Of a stretch of 62,152 nt of DNA, positions 17,877 through 25,889 are shown piece by piece (the stretch's first letter is position 1; the number at the start of each line of letters is the position of its first letter). The position numbers and the translations under genes are program-made. Source of the stretch: Hyphomonas beringensis (lineage in GTDB: Bacteria > Pseudomonadota > Alphaproteobacteria > Caulobacterales > Hyphomonadaceae); contig NZ_AWFF01000037.1 of NCBI RefSeq assembly GCF_000682755.1, positions 1-62,152 of the forward strand, given 5' to 3'. The notes beneath the pieces were generated by a model. The model made no database searches. It was not told where the DNA came from and saw only the letters and a list, made by a program, of their open reading frames with translations.

Positions 17877-18047
17877 ATGGCTCATGTGGCAACAGACAGC
17901 AATACTGTTCGCATCTATTCTGGTGAAGCACGTGCAGATCACCGCAGGGACGACAAATTCCCGGTTTGGGTGCGCATTCTTATCATCATGACCCTGAGCT
18001 GCAGCCTCTGGGCGGGAATTATTGCTGCCTTCATGGCGATTTTATAA
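17877..18047 (+). CDS. Small single-span membrane protein behind a CtrA-type box
   Basis: 56 residues from the ATG at 17877, preferred because AGGA stands 9 nt upstream; an ATG at 17838 would add 13 residues but has only a weak ribosome site. The first 30 residues are polar and charged (EARADHRRDDK), then one hydrophobic helix (VRILIIMTLSCSLWAGIIAAFMAIL) runs to the C-terminus. No family is recognised. It sits alone on the plus strand between two minus-strand polysaccharide operons, ending 6 bp from the stop of the polymerase gene, with a perfect CtrA box upstream. A small inhibitor or regulator of polysaccharide assembly, tied to the cell cycle in the manner of the Caulobacter holdfast inhibitor HfiA, is an attractive but unproven idea. 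Confidence 0.6.
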   Translation: MAHVATDSNTVRIYSGEARADHRRDDKFPVWVRILIIMTLSCSLWAGIIAAFMAIL

Positions 18048-18053
18048 GGCCTT

Positions 18054-19364
18054 TTAGGCGCGTTCCCCGACCTTTGGCACTCCTGAACCATTCACGAATA
18101 CTGGAATTTTGCCGGCAAATTTGCGTGTCATGGGCGAATAGCTGCCCATCACACCAACAAACAGTAGGTTGAGAGGCGTGTTGAATGTCGACCACGCGAT
18201 CGATTCCGTAAAGGTTGAGACAAACACAATCGCCCCGAAAACCAGCAGGGCTGACGTATCCAGAGTCGAGCTCTGAAACCAGGTTTTCAACAACCGGTAC
18301 CAGCACCAGACCCAGGAAAATATGTATAGCGCCCAGCCAATGTAGCCGAGGTGTACGCGCACCTCCAGATAGGCATTGTGGAACGAAAGTTTCGTGCCGT
18401 AAGGCTTGAAATCATTTTCGTTGATCGATTGTGCCGCGCCATTCCAGATCTGCCAGAAACCTTCGAGTCCGACCCCCAGGTACGGATGCTGGGACGCCAC
18501 GACCTTTCCGGCCTCCCAAATATGGGTACGGCCAGTGAGTGTGCGGTCCTTGCCGACCAGCCCCAGGAACTGCCCGATATAATCCTGGCTGGGCTGGCTC
18601 AGTATGTATATTGCGCCACACAAGACCAGCGATATCGCGCTCAAAATAACCATCGAGCGAAGATGCCGTATCTGGCTCATTGTCACCCACAGGAACTTCA
18701 CGCCTAACAGGCCGATGATACCGACAATGGAAAAAACCAGCGCCGTAGCCGAGGGAGCTCTCAGCATGAAGAACAGAGCCAATGGCCACACAGCCGCCCC
18801 AAGAAACCGCATCCATGCAGGTGTCTTTTCGTTAAGCATGGTCATGAAGCTCAACAGGGTCACGAACAGCATCTGCATCGCAAAGTAGTTCTTTTGCGGA
18901 TAGGGACCGCCAGATGGCATCCGGTCATATGTCGGCGCACTCACGATCACAGCCACCACGCCCGCAAGAAAAAGACAGCGCAGAATTGTAGAGACGCGCA
19001 TCCGCGCCACGACGACGGCGATCACCAACGGCGTCAGCAGGTACAGAACCCCTGTTCGCAAGGCCTCCTTGAAGGATGGCGCCCACAAAATCGAGAACAG
19101 TCCGAGTATCGGCAGCAGAAATAGCGGCCAGGATTTCAGCACGATGGGCAGAACATCTTCCTTGTGCCGGAAAAGCTGCAACATGAAGAAACACATCAGC
19201 AGATATCGCAAAGGTGTTTCCAGTGGCAGAGGCACGAACGTGTTCACGAACCACATCACATAGAGGCCCTGCTCCCACAGCGGAGCCTCCTTCGGGGTTT
19301 CGTACGCATTTACCCAGACAAGATCTGAATCCTTGCCGGCAGAGAGCGGTATGGCAATGTTCAT
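18054..19364 (-). CDS. O-antigen polymerase/ligase family membrane protein (Wzy-like)
   Basis: 436 residues with about 11 membrane helices. The block TGRTHIWEAGKVVASQHPYLGVGLEGFW near residues 275-302 is the large periplasmic loop typical of the O-antigen ligase/polymerase family (PF04932), with the conserved RT..W and G.G residues. It should join lipid-linked repeat units in the periplasm; a ligase role is possible but the nearby Wzc homologue favours a polymerase. It is the last gene of the operon outer-membrane barrel - Wzc - glycosyltransferase - polymerase and overlaps the preceding glycosyltransferase gene by 4 bp (ATGA). It is the only polymerase in the window although there are two flippases. 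Confidence 0.85.
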   Translation of the reverse strand: MNIAIPLSAGKDSDLVWVNAYETPKEAPLWEQGLYVMWFVNTFVPLPLETPLRYLLMCFFMLQLFRHKEDVLPIVLKSWPLFLLPILGLFSILWAPSFKEALRTGVLYLLTPLVIAVVVARMRVSTILRCLFLAGVVAVIVSAPTYDRMPSGGPYPQKNYFAMQMLFVTLLSFMTMLNEKTPAWMRFLGAAVWPLALFFMLRAPSATALVFSIVGIIGLLGVKFLWVTMSQIRHLRSMVILSAISLVLCGAIYILSQPSQDYIGQFLGLVGKDRTLTGRTHIWEAGKVVASQHPYLGVGLEGFWQIWNGAAQSINENDFKPYGTKLSFHNAYLEVRVHLGYIGWALYIFSWVWCWYRLLKTWFQSSTLDTSALLVFGAIVFVSTFTESIAWSTFNTPLNLLFVGVMGSYSPMTRKFAGKIPVFVNGSGVPKVGERA

Positions 19365-20515
19365 CGGGTGCCCTCCTGCGCAAGCGTACGGTCTATCACA
19401 GACCGCAGGAACCCTGGCGGCTGAATGAATGTGCTGTCTGGCAAGGCTGCCAGTCTCTCACGGTATATTCTGATCTGTCCGCGGTCTGAAGCGAGATTCG
19501 ATATCAGGTTCGGCAGACTTTCCTCCAGCGGCTCATCAATGACAAAGCCGCATTCATTCCGGATAATCCATTCTGCCGTTTCGGTACCTGCCGGCGCAAT
19601 GGACGGCGTCGCGTAGTAGCCGCCTTCATAGATCCGGTTCGGCAACAGCCAAACGGAGTTGAACCCGGCCTCCATGAAATCCCCCGCCCAGACGACATCA
19701 AGGGCGTCATAAATGCCACGAAGGTCTTCCGGTGACTGGAAGCGTCCATGAAAGGTCATGTTCGGGCGCTTGTCGATTTCAGGCTCAAAGACGGGGATCT
19801 CCGTGCGTGCAGGTATGCCATGCAAACGCACTTCAAGGGTGTCTGGAAATGCGTCCGCCAATTGGCAGAGCAAATCCAGTGAGCGCTGACAGCGCAGCAT
19901 GCCGACCCAGCCGATTACCAGCTTGTCCTGCCCTGCCCCATTCTGTGCATCAGGCTCAGGCCGTGCGCCCATATCACTGTCTGCAGGCAGACGGTTCTCG
20001 ACCAGGAAGGCCTTGAAATCACCGGCATAGTAGCGGTCAAAATGGTTTTTCAGAAAGCCGGGCGAACTGACGACCAGTCCCTTGCTGCGCTTGAGCAGCG
20101 CATGTTCGAGGCCGCGAAAGACCTTGCCGATAATATCCTTACGGGTCAGCAGGCGGTGAACGTCCAGGCTTTCATAGATGACTGGCGTCTTCAGCTTGGC
20201 ATAGCGCTTAGCCAGGAAGGCGCAGGCAAGCATGTCCAGATTACGCGCGTAAAGAACATCGGCCGCTTTAAGACGATCTACCTCTGCGGCGGCTTTGCGT
20301 GCGCCAGCGAAAATCTGGCGGAAGCGCTGAGTAAAAGCACCATCGCGCGTCAGGCCGAGATCAACATTGTCCCATTCCGGGACAACCTCGCGGCGGCGCA
20401 TCATGAACCCGATGACCTTCAGCCCGTCGGACTGGAACGCCTTCACGCGTCGGCGCACGGCGGCGTCTGCTGCATCATGACCAAAAAAGGCGATTGTGGT
20501 CATCGAAGTATCCAT
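19361..20515 (-). CDS. Glycosyltransferase, GT4-like GT-B fold
   Basis: About 384 residues from the ATG at 20515 (GGCGG 1 nt away) or 380 from the ATG at 20503 (GGA 7 nt away); the second is as likely, and a longer reading to 20548 is not supported. The N-terminal domain starts MTTIAFFGHDAADAAVRRRVKAF and includes LYARNLDMLACAFLAKR and PVIYESLDVHRLL, typical of this GT4-like group. The second domain begins near KLVIGWVGMLRCQRSLDLL and ends with a Gly/Glu-rich donor site (EGGYYATPSIAPAGTETAEWI). The classical EX7E is not obvious. It is probably a cytoplasmic transferase for the repeat unit. It is coupled to the polymerase gene by a 4-bp overlap. Confidence 0.82.
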   Translation of the reverse strand: MDTSMTTIAFFGHDAADAAVRRRVKAFQSDGLKVIGFMMRRREVVPEWDNVDLGLTRDGAFTQRFRQIFAGARKAAAEVDRLKAADVLYARNLDMLACAFLAKRYAKLKTPVIYESLDVHRLLTRKDIIGKVFRGLEHALLKRSKGLVVSSPGFLKNHFDRYYAGDFKAFLVENRLPADSDMGARPEPDAQNGAGQDKLVIGWVGMLRCQRSLDLLCQLADAFPDTLEVRLHGIPARTEIPVFEPEIDKRPNMTFHGRFQSPEDLRGIYDALDVVWAGDFMEAGFNSVWLLPNRIYEGGYYATPSIAPAGTETAEWIIRNECGFVIDEPLEESLPNLISNLASDRGQIRIYRERLAALPDSTFIQPPGFLRSVIDRTLAQEGTR

Positions 20516-20579
20516 TCCGCCGTTACCGGCCGCGCTGACTGGCGGCACCTGTCAGTCCGCCAGCCCTGTTCGGGTTGAG

Positions 20580-22976
20580 CTACTCAGCATCCACTTTTTC
20601 TGGCGGTTCGCTGCTGTGTTCTGCCAGGCTTGGCGGCGTCTGAATGGCCTTCGGACGCACGCTTCCATCATCCTTCTTGCCCGCAGACTTCCACTTGAAG
20701 CCAAACAGCGAAGGCTTGGTCTCGATCTGGTAGTATTTGCGATAAGCATCATAGCCAGCACCCGGGTCACGATAATGGCGACGGCGGTTCAGGTTGACCA
20801 TGTTCAGCGTCACGCCTAGCAGGTCCGCCTTGAAGGATTTCAGCAAGCCAAGAGACTGGCGAGCCGCAGAGCGGTTCGTGTGGCGCCAGCGTACAACCAG
20901 GATAGCCTTGTCGGTCTTGCCCGAGACAACCCGCGCTTCTGCCATCAGCAGCAGAGGACCGGTGTCGATCAGGATAAGGTCATACATTGACCGCAGACGG
21001 ACGAGCAGATCATCAAACGCGCGCGTTCCGAAAACATCATGCGGTGTGTGCCCCGTCAGAGACAATGGCAGGATGTCCAGCATGCTCTTCGGATCTTTGG
21101 TGATCGCATCCGACAGCTGGCCGGCACCAAACAGATATTCGATGAATCCGATCTCAGGTTTCAGGCCCGCAGCATCCGTCAGCTGACGGCGGCGGAAGTC
21201 ACCATCGATGACCAGCGTGCGTGCGCCGGACATGGCAGACATGCGCCCCAAAGCGAGTGTCAAGCTGGTCTTGCCTTCATCGGGAAGGGAGGACGTGATC
21301 GCAACCGTCTTGGTCTCACTATCGAGATCCGAGAAAGCAATCGCCGCCCTCAGATATCTCACGCTCTCGGCGAAGGCCGACAACGGGTTTTCAATCAAAT
21401 AGTCTGCCGGGTTCATTTGGCCAAAGCCAAGCGCATTGCTCGTCTTGATCAGCGGTACCGTGCCGATGGCATTCACGCCCAGTTTCTTTTCGATATCCTC
21501 GGAGGAGGAAATCTTCATGTCGAACATTTCGGCAAGCAGGGCCAGGCCCGCCCCCAGAATGCCGCCCAGAACAGCGCCGATCAGCAGGTTCAGTTTGGTG
21601 CGTGGCGCACTCGGGCTGTGCGGCACAGAGGCGTTGGACAGGATAATAGCATCCGGCTCGATCAGATCGCTCTGTTCGCGCGTTTCCTTGGAGCGGGAAA
21701 TAAACTCTTCGTACAGAATACGGCTGGTCTCGGCATCACGCTGCAGCTCGCGCAAGCGTACATTCGCCAGATTATTCCCACGCAGTTTTGAGCCTGCCTG
21801 ATTGATCTGGCCCTGCAGGCGGTTCACCTGGTCTCGTTTCACCTTCACCTCGTTTTCGAGGTTGTTGGCAATACGCTGCATTTCAGCCTGGATCTGGCGT
21901 TCAATATCGTCCTGCTCGGCCATGGCGCCAATCAGCTCAGGGTGCTGAGGCCCAAGACGTGTCTTCAGGTCTTCCACACGAGAGCGCACGGAAGACAATT
22001 GCTGTTTCAGATTCGTGATCAGCTGGGATTCCAGAACTTCGGAAATACCGTCAACACCGGCGCCGGATGCGATCTGGCGCTGCAAGCTGTCATAGCGCGA
22101 ACGGGCGCGGTTCAGCTCGACTTCAGCCTGGGTCTTCTGGGTCGTCAGATAGGAAATGTTCTGCTCGGTGATCGTGCCACCCATGGCAGTTTCCATGTCA
22201 TTGTCCGCAATGAACTTGGCGACACGGTTTTCCTTATCTTCCACTTCAGACTTCAGAGCGGAGGTCCGGTCGGTCAGCCATTCCGTGGCGCGTCGCGTTG
22301 CGTCCAGCTTGGTTTCCATCTGCTGCACGCGGTACTGGTCCGCCACCGCATTCGCCAGGCGCGCCGCCGTTTCAGGAGACTCGCTCGTAACCGTTACGCT
22401 GATCAGGTAAGTTGTACCAACGCGGCCAACACTCACCTTGCTCATCAGTGTGCCAACGACGGCATCCTCAATCGCGGCATTACGCTCATCCACGCTCATG
22501 CCGGCAAAGGGATCCTTTTTCGCCGTGCTCATGCCGAAGAGAGATTTGATTTGCCGCTTCAGCCCGTCAAACATGCCAGGCTTTTCTTCACGCAAAGTCC
22601 AGTTGAACTCCGCATCTTCGTCCAGCTTCTGTTTCTCGGCCACTTTCGTCAGCAGTGACTTGGACTGCATGACCATCACTTCCGTGTCGATCACGGCGGT
22701 GGATGCAACCAGCCCGCTCAGGACACTGCCAAGGTCAATGACGTTCTGCTGCTCGGTATCCAGCTGCACAACCGCCGTCGATCTGTAAGTCGGCGTGGCA
22801 GTGAAGGTGACATAGGCCACCAGCATGAAAACCGTCAGGAAGCTGATCGCAATCAACCAGAACCGTCTGTAGACAGTCCCCAAAAGCGACTTCAGGTCTG
22901 TGGGCATGGCATTGCCGGTCGTCTCCGCTTCTGCGGGCACCTGAGACGGGAGTTCGAAACTGAATGTCTTGGACAA
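20580..22976 (-). CDS. Wzc/ExoP-like polysaccharide co-polymerase with tyrosine kinase domain
   Basis: 798 residues. A Wzz domain starts near residue 28 with membrane helix 1 (FWLIAISFLTVFMLVAYVTF), followed by a long periplasmic coiled coil, a Pro-rich VPHSPSAPRT and membrane helix 2 (LLIGAVLGGILGAGLALLAEMF). The cytoplasmic BY-kinase has Walker A SSLPDEGKTSL near residue 560, Walker A' LVIDGDFRR and Walker B LILIDTGP. The C-terminal tyrosine cluster is YDAYRKYYQ. It sets chain length and controls export by tyrosine phosphorylation cycles. It follows the outer-membrane barrel gene by 75 bp containing a strong hairpin. A separate Wzb-type phosphatase is not in the window. Confidence 0.93.
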   Translation of the reverse strand: MSKTFSFELPSQVPAEAETTGNAMPTDLKSLLGTVYRRFWLIAISFLTVFMLVAYVTFTATPTYRSTAVVQLDTEQQNVIDLGSVLSGLVASTAVIDTEVMVMQSKSLLTKVAEKQKLDEDAEFNWTLREEKPGMFDGLKRQIKSLFGMSTAKKDPFAGMSVDERNAAIEDAVVGTLMSKVSVGRVGTTYLISVTVTSESPETAARLANAVADQYRVQQMETKLDATRRATEWLTDRTSALKSEVEDKENRVAKFIADNDMETAMGGTITEQNISYLTTQKTQAEVELNRARSRYDSLQRQIASGAGVDGISEVLESQLITNLKQQLSSVRSRVEDLKTRLGPQHPELIGAMAEQDDIERQIQAEMQRIANNLENEVKVKRDQVNRLQGQINQAGSKLRGNNLANVRLRELQRDAETSRILYEEFISRSKETREQSDLIEPDAIILSNASVPHSPSAPRTKLNLLIGAVLGGILGAGLALLAEMFDMKISSSEDIEKKLGVNAIGTVPLIKTSNALGFGQMNPADYLIENPLSAFAESVRYLRAAIAFSDLDSETKTVAITSSLPDEGKTSLTLALGRMSAMSGARTLVIDGDFRRRQLTDAAGLKPEIGFIEYLFGAGQLSDAITKDPKSMLDILPLSLTGHTPHDVFGTRAFDDLLVRLRSMYDLILIDTGPLLLMAEARVVSGKTDKAILVVRWRHTNRSAARQSLGLLKSFKADLLGVTLNMVNLNRRRHYRDPGAGYDAYRKYYQIETKPSLFGFKWKSAGKKDDGSVRPKAIQTPPSLAEHSSEPPEKVDAE

Positions 22977-23014
22977 GAGACTATCTCAACGGTTCGTGTT
23001 GCGTAGATGTTAAG

Positions 23015-23040
23015 AGCGACCGGCTGTTCTGCCGGTCGCT
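23015..23040 (-). terminator. Perfect hairpin between the barrel gene and the wzc-like gene
   Basis: AGCGACCGGC (23015-23024) and GCCGGTCGCT (23031-23040) form a perfect 10-bp stem with a 6-nt loop. No U-run follows on the minus strand. It may be a partial terminator or a 3'-end stabiliser that gives the outer-membrane gene more transcript than the four-gene operon behind it. Confidence 0.55.
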
Positions 23041-23051
23041 GATCACAAAGG

Positions 23052-24350
23052 TTATGGGTAGAGGCGGATACCAATGCCGATCACGTCAGCCGTGAAGCCC
23101 TCATCACCCGCAAAGAAACTACCGCTGCGGTCCCGGTCGACATGGCGGTAGAAGGCGTTCAGATGAACACGCTTGTTCATCTTGTAAGTGCCCGTCAGCC
23201 CCAGATCGATCACGTCATCACTGCGGTCGACTTCTTCAAAGTCATAGGTCGAATAATCAGCGCGTGCCGACAGGATAACATTGCGATAGAGTTCGTGGTC
23301 AACACGTGCGCCCGCATTCGTGCGGACAGAACTTGGCGCAGTCTGAATACCGCTGTCTTCCGAACGGCGTCCGCCTGTGAAGGTGACTGTTGTCAGGCGC
23401 GACGGGAACCACATAACGCGGGCATCCACGGCCAGTCCGCTTACGTCTTCAAAGTATGAATCGTCTTTCTCTTCGTTCAGGTAGCCCACGGAAACATCAC
23501 CGCGAACCAGAGTGTTGAGTTCGAAATCCGTCCCGACAGAAACAGTGTAGCCCTTGGAGTCACGCGAACGTGGCAGACCGCCCAGAACAACTTCATTGTC
23601 ATAGTCACGATCATTGAGCGCACCCTGGCCATATACGGCCACATTGGGGGAGATCGCATAGGACAGGCGCGTCTGGAACTGCAGGCTCGAATGGTCCCGG
23701 AAGTCCTGATTGACCCTTATGCCGTTAGCCGTTTCGCCATCGTCATAATTGACCTCTGCGATTGTTGCGACGTTTCTCCAGCGCACACGGTCATTGCCAT
23801 AATTGGCGCTGACTTCAGCACCAGTGCGCGTAGACACGACAGGCTTCAACAGACCGGAGGCATTCGACGGATTCGTAAGGTCGTCTGCACGTTGCCGCAC
23901 GAAAGCAGCCGCGCCCAGGGACAGTTCACGCGTCACGTCCAGACGGCCCCGCAGGCGGGCGCTGATATCGTTCGACGAGTGATCGCTGAAATCCTGATAC
24001 TCGTCACGGGACGCGGCAACATCCAGACCGATCTCGTGAACATTCCAGTTGGTCCGTGCGGAGACTTCTGCGCCAATACGGGCCACAACGTCAGACTCTT
24101 CGCCTGTCGATGTTCCCAGCGCGTTGTTGGTATAGGCAACCGCCGCATTGAGGTTGGAGTTGACCAGAAACGCGCCAAGACGGATCGGTTCCGGATCATA
24201 TTGCGGCTGACGACGTTCGCTGACAGCTTCATACTTGTTACGGCTGTAATAGTCACCTGACTGGGCAACGGCAGTCCCCGCGACTGCAGTTATCATGGCG
24301 CCAGTTGCGACCCCCGCAAGGCTAACACGCTTAACACTCAACATATCCAT
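23052..24350 (-). CDS. Outer-membrane beta-barrel protein of polysaccharide loci
   Basis: 432 residues from the ATG at 24350, which has AGGGA 4 nt upstream; ATG at 24344 is an alternative. A signal peptide (SLAGVATGAMITAVAGTAVAQ) precedes a long run of alternating hydrophobic/polar strands ending in an aromatic-rich C-terminus (IGIGIRLYP). Repeated short strands such as ARLRGRLDVTRELSLGAAAFVRQ and YTVSVGTDFELNTLVRGDVSVGYL are typical of the BBP2-type outer-membrane barrels found next to Wzc in alphaproteobacterial exopolysaccharide clusters. It may help glycan passage or anchoring. It is the first gene of the operon leading to Wzc, the glycosyltransferase and the polymerase. Its exact role is unknown. 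Confidence 0.82.
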   Translation of the reverse strand: MDMLSVKRVSLAGVATGAMITAVAGTAVAQSGDYYSRNKYEAVSERRQPQYDPEPIRLGAFLVNSNLNAAVAYTNNALGTSTGEESDVVARIGAEVSARTNWNVHEIGLDVAASRDEYQDFSDHSSNDISARLRGRLDVTRELSLGAAAFVRQRADDLTNPSNASGLLKPVVSTRTGAEVSANYGNDRVRWRNVATIAEVNYDDGETANGIRVNQDFRDHSSLQFQTRLSYAISPNVAVYGQGALNDRDYDNEVVLGGLPRSRDSKGYTVSVGTDFELNTLVRGDVSVGYLNEEKDDSYFEDVSGLAVDARVMWFPSRLTTVTFTGGRRSEDSGIQTAPSSVRTNAGARVDHELYRNVILSARADYSTYDFEEVDRSDDVIDLGLTGTYKMNKRVHLNAFYRHVDRDRSGSFFAGDEGFTADVIGIGIRLYP

Positions 24351-24585
24351 CACTTCCCTGGATTATTATCTTTCCGGGCAAAAACCGGTATTTCCACCTA
24401 AACCTCAAGCAAAACTCATACCATCAATTCGGGGAAAGAGTGATGCCCTGATAATTGAATACGATGTGCATCGCGTAAGCAAAGTCCGTCAAATTAAACG
24501 TACCCCTGCTCACCCAACCGTGACCGGACTAGGGCACAGACAAGGCAGACTTTGGATTTTTCTTGAAATACAACGCACAAGCGAA

Positions 24586-24616
24586 CGCCCGAGACGCGAA
24601 TTACACGTCTCGGGCG
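24586..24616 (-). terminator. Perfect 11-bp hairpin, second after the acyl-CoA dehydrogenase gene
   Basis: CGCCCGAGACG (24586-24596) pairs with CGTCTCGGGCG (24606-24616) around a 9-nt loop. There is no U-run on either strand. It could be a backup terminator or a structured 3' or 5' leader. Confidence 0.45.
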
Positions 24617-24658
24617 AGCTATCCGAATGCAAATCCGGAAATATTAATTATTAATACT

Positions 24659-24685
24659 GGCATATCATCTGGCAGATGATATGCC
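24659..24685 (-). terminator. Perfect 12-bp hairpin after the acyl-CoA dehydrogenase gene
   Basis: GGCATATCATCT (24659-24670) and AGATGATATGCC (24674-24685) are exact complements around a 3-nt loop, 22 nt past the stop of the minus-strand gene. The next bases are AGTATTAATAATT on the minus strand, weakly U-rich. A terminator is likely but the sequence is also a near-perfect palindrome that a dimeric protein could bind. Confidence 0.5.
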
Positions 24686-24707
24686 CTGTTTTCAGGCTTT
24701 GACGCGC

Positions 24708-25862
24708 TTACTCGGCGGCCGCTGCCATGTCAGCGCTGGACAAGTCTGTGTAGCGTTTCAAGTGATGATCAACGTTTCCAAATTCGGAGTCGATCATAGT
24801 GATACGCTTGAAGTAGTGTCCGACAGCCAGTTCGTCTGTCATGCCCATGCCGCCATGGATCTGAACGGCTTCCTGGCCAACGAAACGTCCGCCCTGGCCG
24901 ATCCGCACCTTGGCTGCAGACGCAGCCTTCTTGCGGGTCACTTCATCCTCGTCCAGCTTCAGCGTGGCCATATAGGTCATGGAAATCGACTGCTCATACT
25001 CCATGAACATGTCGACCATGCGGTGCTGCAGAACCTGGAATTTGCCGATCGGCACGCCGAACTGCTTGCGCTGACGGGAGTAGTCCACAGTCATCGCATG
25101 GGCCACTTTCATGGCGCCGCAGGCCTCTGCGCACAGGGCAGCAATCGCTTCGTCAGACACCAGCTCAACCAGCGGCAGGCCATTGTCGACTTCGCCGATC
25201 ACGGCTTCTGCGCCGACGGAGACGTTTTCGAAGTATACTTCTGACGCGCGGCGGCCATCGACCGTCGGATAGTCACGCGTGGAAACGCCGTCAGCATCCT
25301 TGGCCACGACAAATACCGTCACGCCATTCTTGTCACGGCGATCCCCGGAGGTGCGAGCCGTAACGATGAAGTGCGTCGCCCAAGGGGCACCAATCACGAC
25401 AGCCTTGTGGCCGTTCAGAACGAAGCCGGAGCCATCTTTCTTCGCGGTCGTTTCAAGGTCAGCCAGATTGTAACGGCCCTTCGGTTCGGCATAGGCGAAT
25501 GCGAAGATCATCTCACCGGACATCACGCCGCTGAGATATTCTTCCTTCTGGGCATCGGAGCCACGCTTCAGGAAGCCGCCGCCGCACACGACGCTTGGCA
25601 GGTACGGCTCGACCACGAGGCCTTTGCCGAACTCTTCCATCACGACCATTGCGTCGATCGGGCCGCCACCAAGGCCGCCGTCTTCTTCACTGAACGGCGC
25701 CATCAGCAGGCCGAGTTCTGCGAACTGGGCCCACATTTCCGGACGCCAGCCGGATTCAGAAGCAACCACCTTACGGCGGGTCTCAAAGTCGTATTGTTCC
25801 CGGATCAGCCTTGCGAGGCTGTCGCGGATCATTGTCTGTTCTTCTGTAAAATTGAAATCCAT
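24708..25862 (-). CDS. Acyl-CoA dehydrogenase, PimD-like small subunit
   Basis: 384 residues with the three acyl-CoA dehydrogenase domains: N-terminal helices (MDFNFTEEQTMIRDSLARLI), middle beta domain (FAFAYAEPKGRYNL...), and C-terminal helices with RKQFGVPIGKFQVLQHRMVDM and VQIHGGMGMTDELAVGHYFKRI. It resembles the small subunit of pimeloyl-CoA dehydrogenase-type heteromers, which oxidise dicarboxyl or ring-derived acyl-CoA using FAD. The gene follows, by 27 bp, a PimC-like large subunit, and the two probably form one enzyme. The usual catalytic Glu position is not obvious in this chain, as is common when one subunit of such pairs carries the active site. The substrate is unknown. Confidence 0.88.
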   Translation of the reverse strand: MDFNFTEEQTMIRDSLARLIREQYDFETRRKVVASESGWRPEMWAQFAELGLLMAPFSEEDGGLGGGPIDAMVVMEEFGKGLVVEPYLPSVVCGGGFLKRGSDAQKEEYLSGVMSGEMIFAFAYAEPKGRYNLADLETTAKKDGSGFVLNGHKAVVIGAPWATHFIVTARTSGDRRDKNGVTVFVVAKDADGVSTRDYPTVDGRRASEVYFENVSVGAEAVIGEVDNGLPLVELVSDEAIAALCAEACGAMKVAHAMTVDYSRQRKQFGVPIGKFQVLQHRMVDMFMEYEQSISMTYMATLKLDEDEVTRKKAASAAKVRIGQGGRFVGQEAVQIHGGMGMTDELAVGHYFKRITMIDSEFGNVDHHLKRYTDLSSADMAAAAE

Positions 25863-25889
25863 GTTTTCGGTCCTCCCTGCCTCGTGCGC

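Larger units (their letters stand above)
24351..24707. promoter_or_regulatory. 357-bp intergenic region upstream of the polysaccharide export operon
   Basis: No gene is seen. The part next to 24350 must hold the promoter of the barrel-Wzc operon; the part near 24707 is the 3' side of the acyl-CoA dehydrogenase gene and holds two perfect hairpins (24586-24616 and 24659-24685). The stretch 24641-24656 is very AT-rich, with TTAATTATTAAT, which has the wrong spacing for a CtrA site. Confidence 0.5.

Noticed and set aside
21039-21791. 250-codon plus-strand frame opposite the wzc-like gene
   Set aside because: Shadow of the kinase-coding strand, with no promoter, ribosome site or recognisable domain.
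24641-24656. TTAATTATTAAT as a CtrA site
   Set aside because: The spacing between the TTAA halves is 3, not 7.
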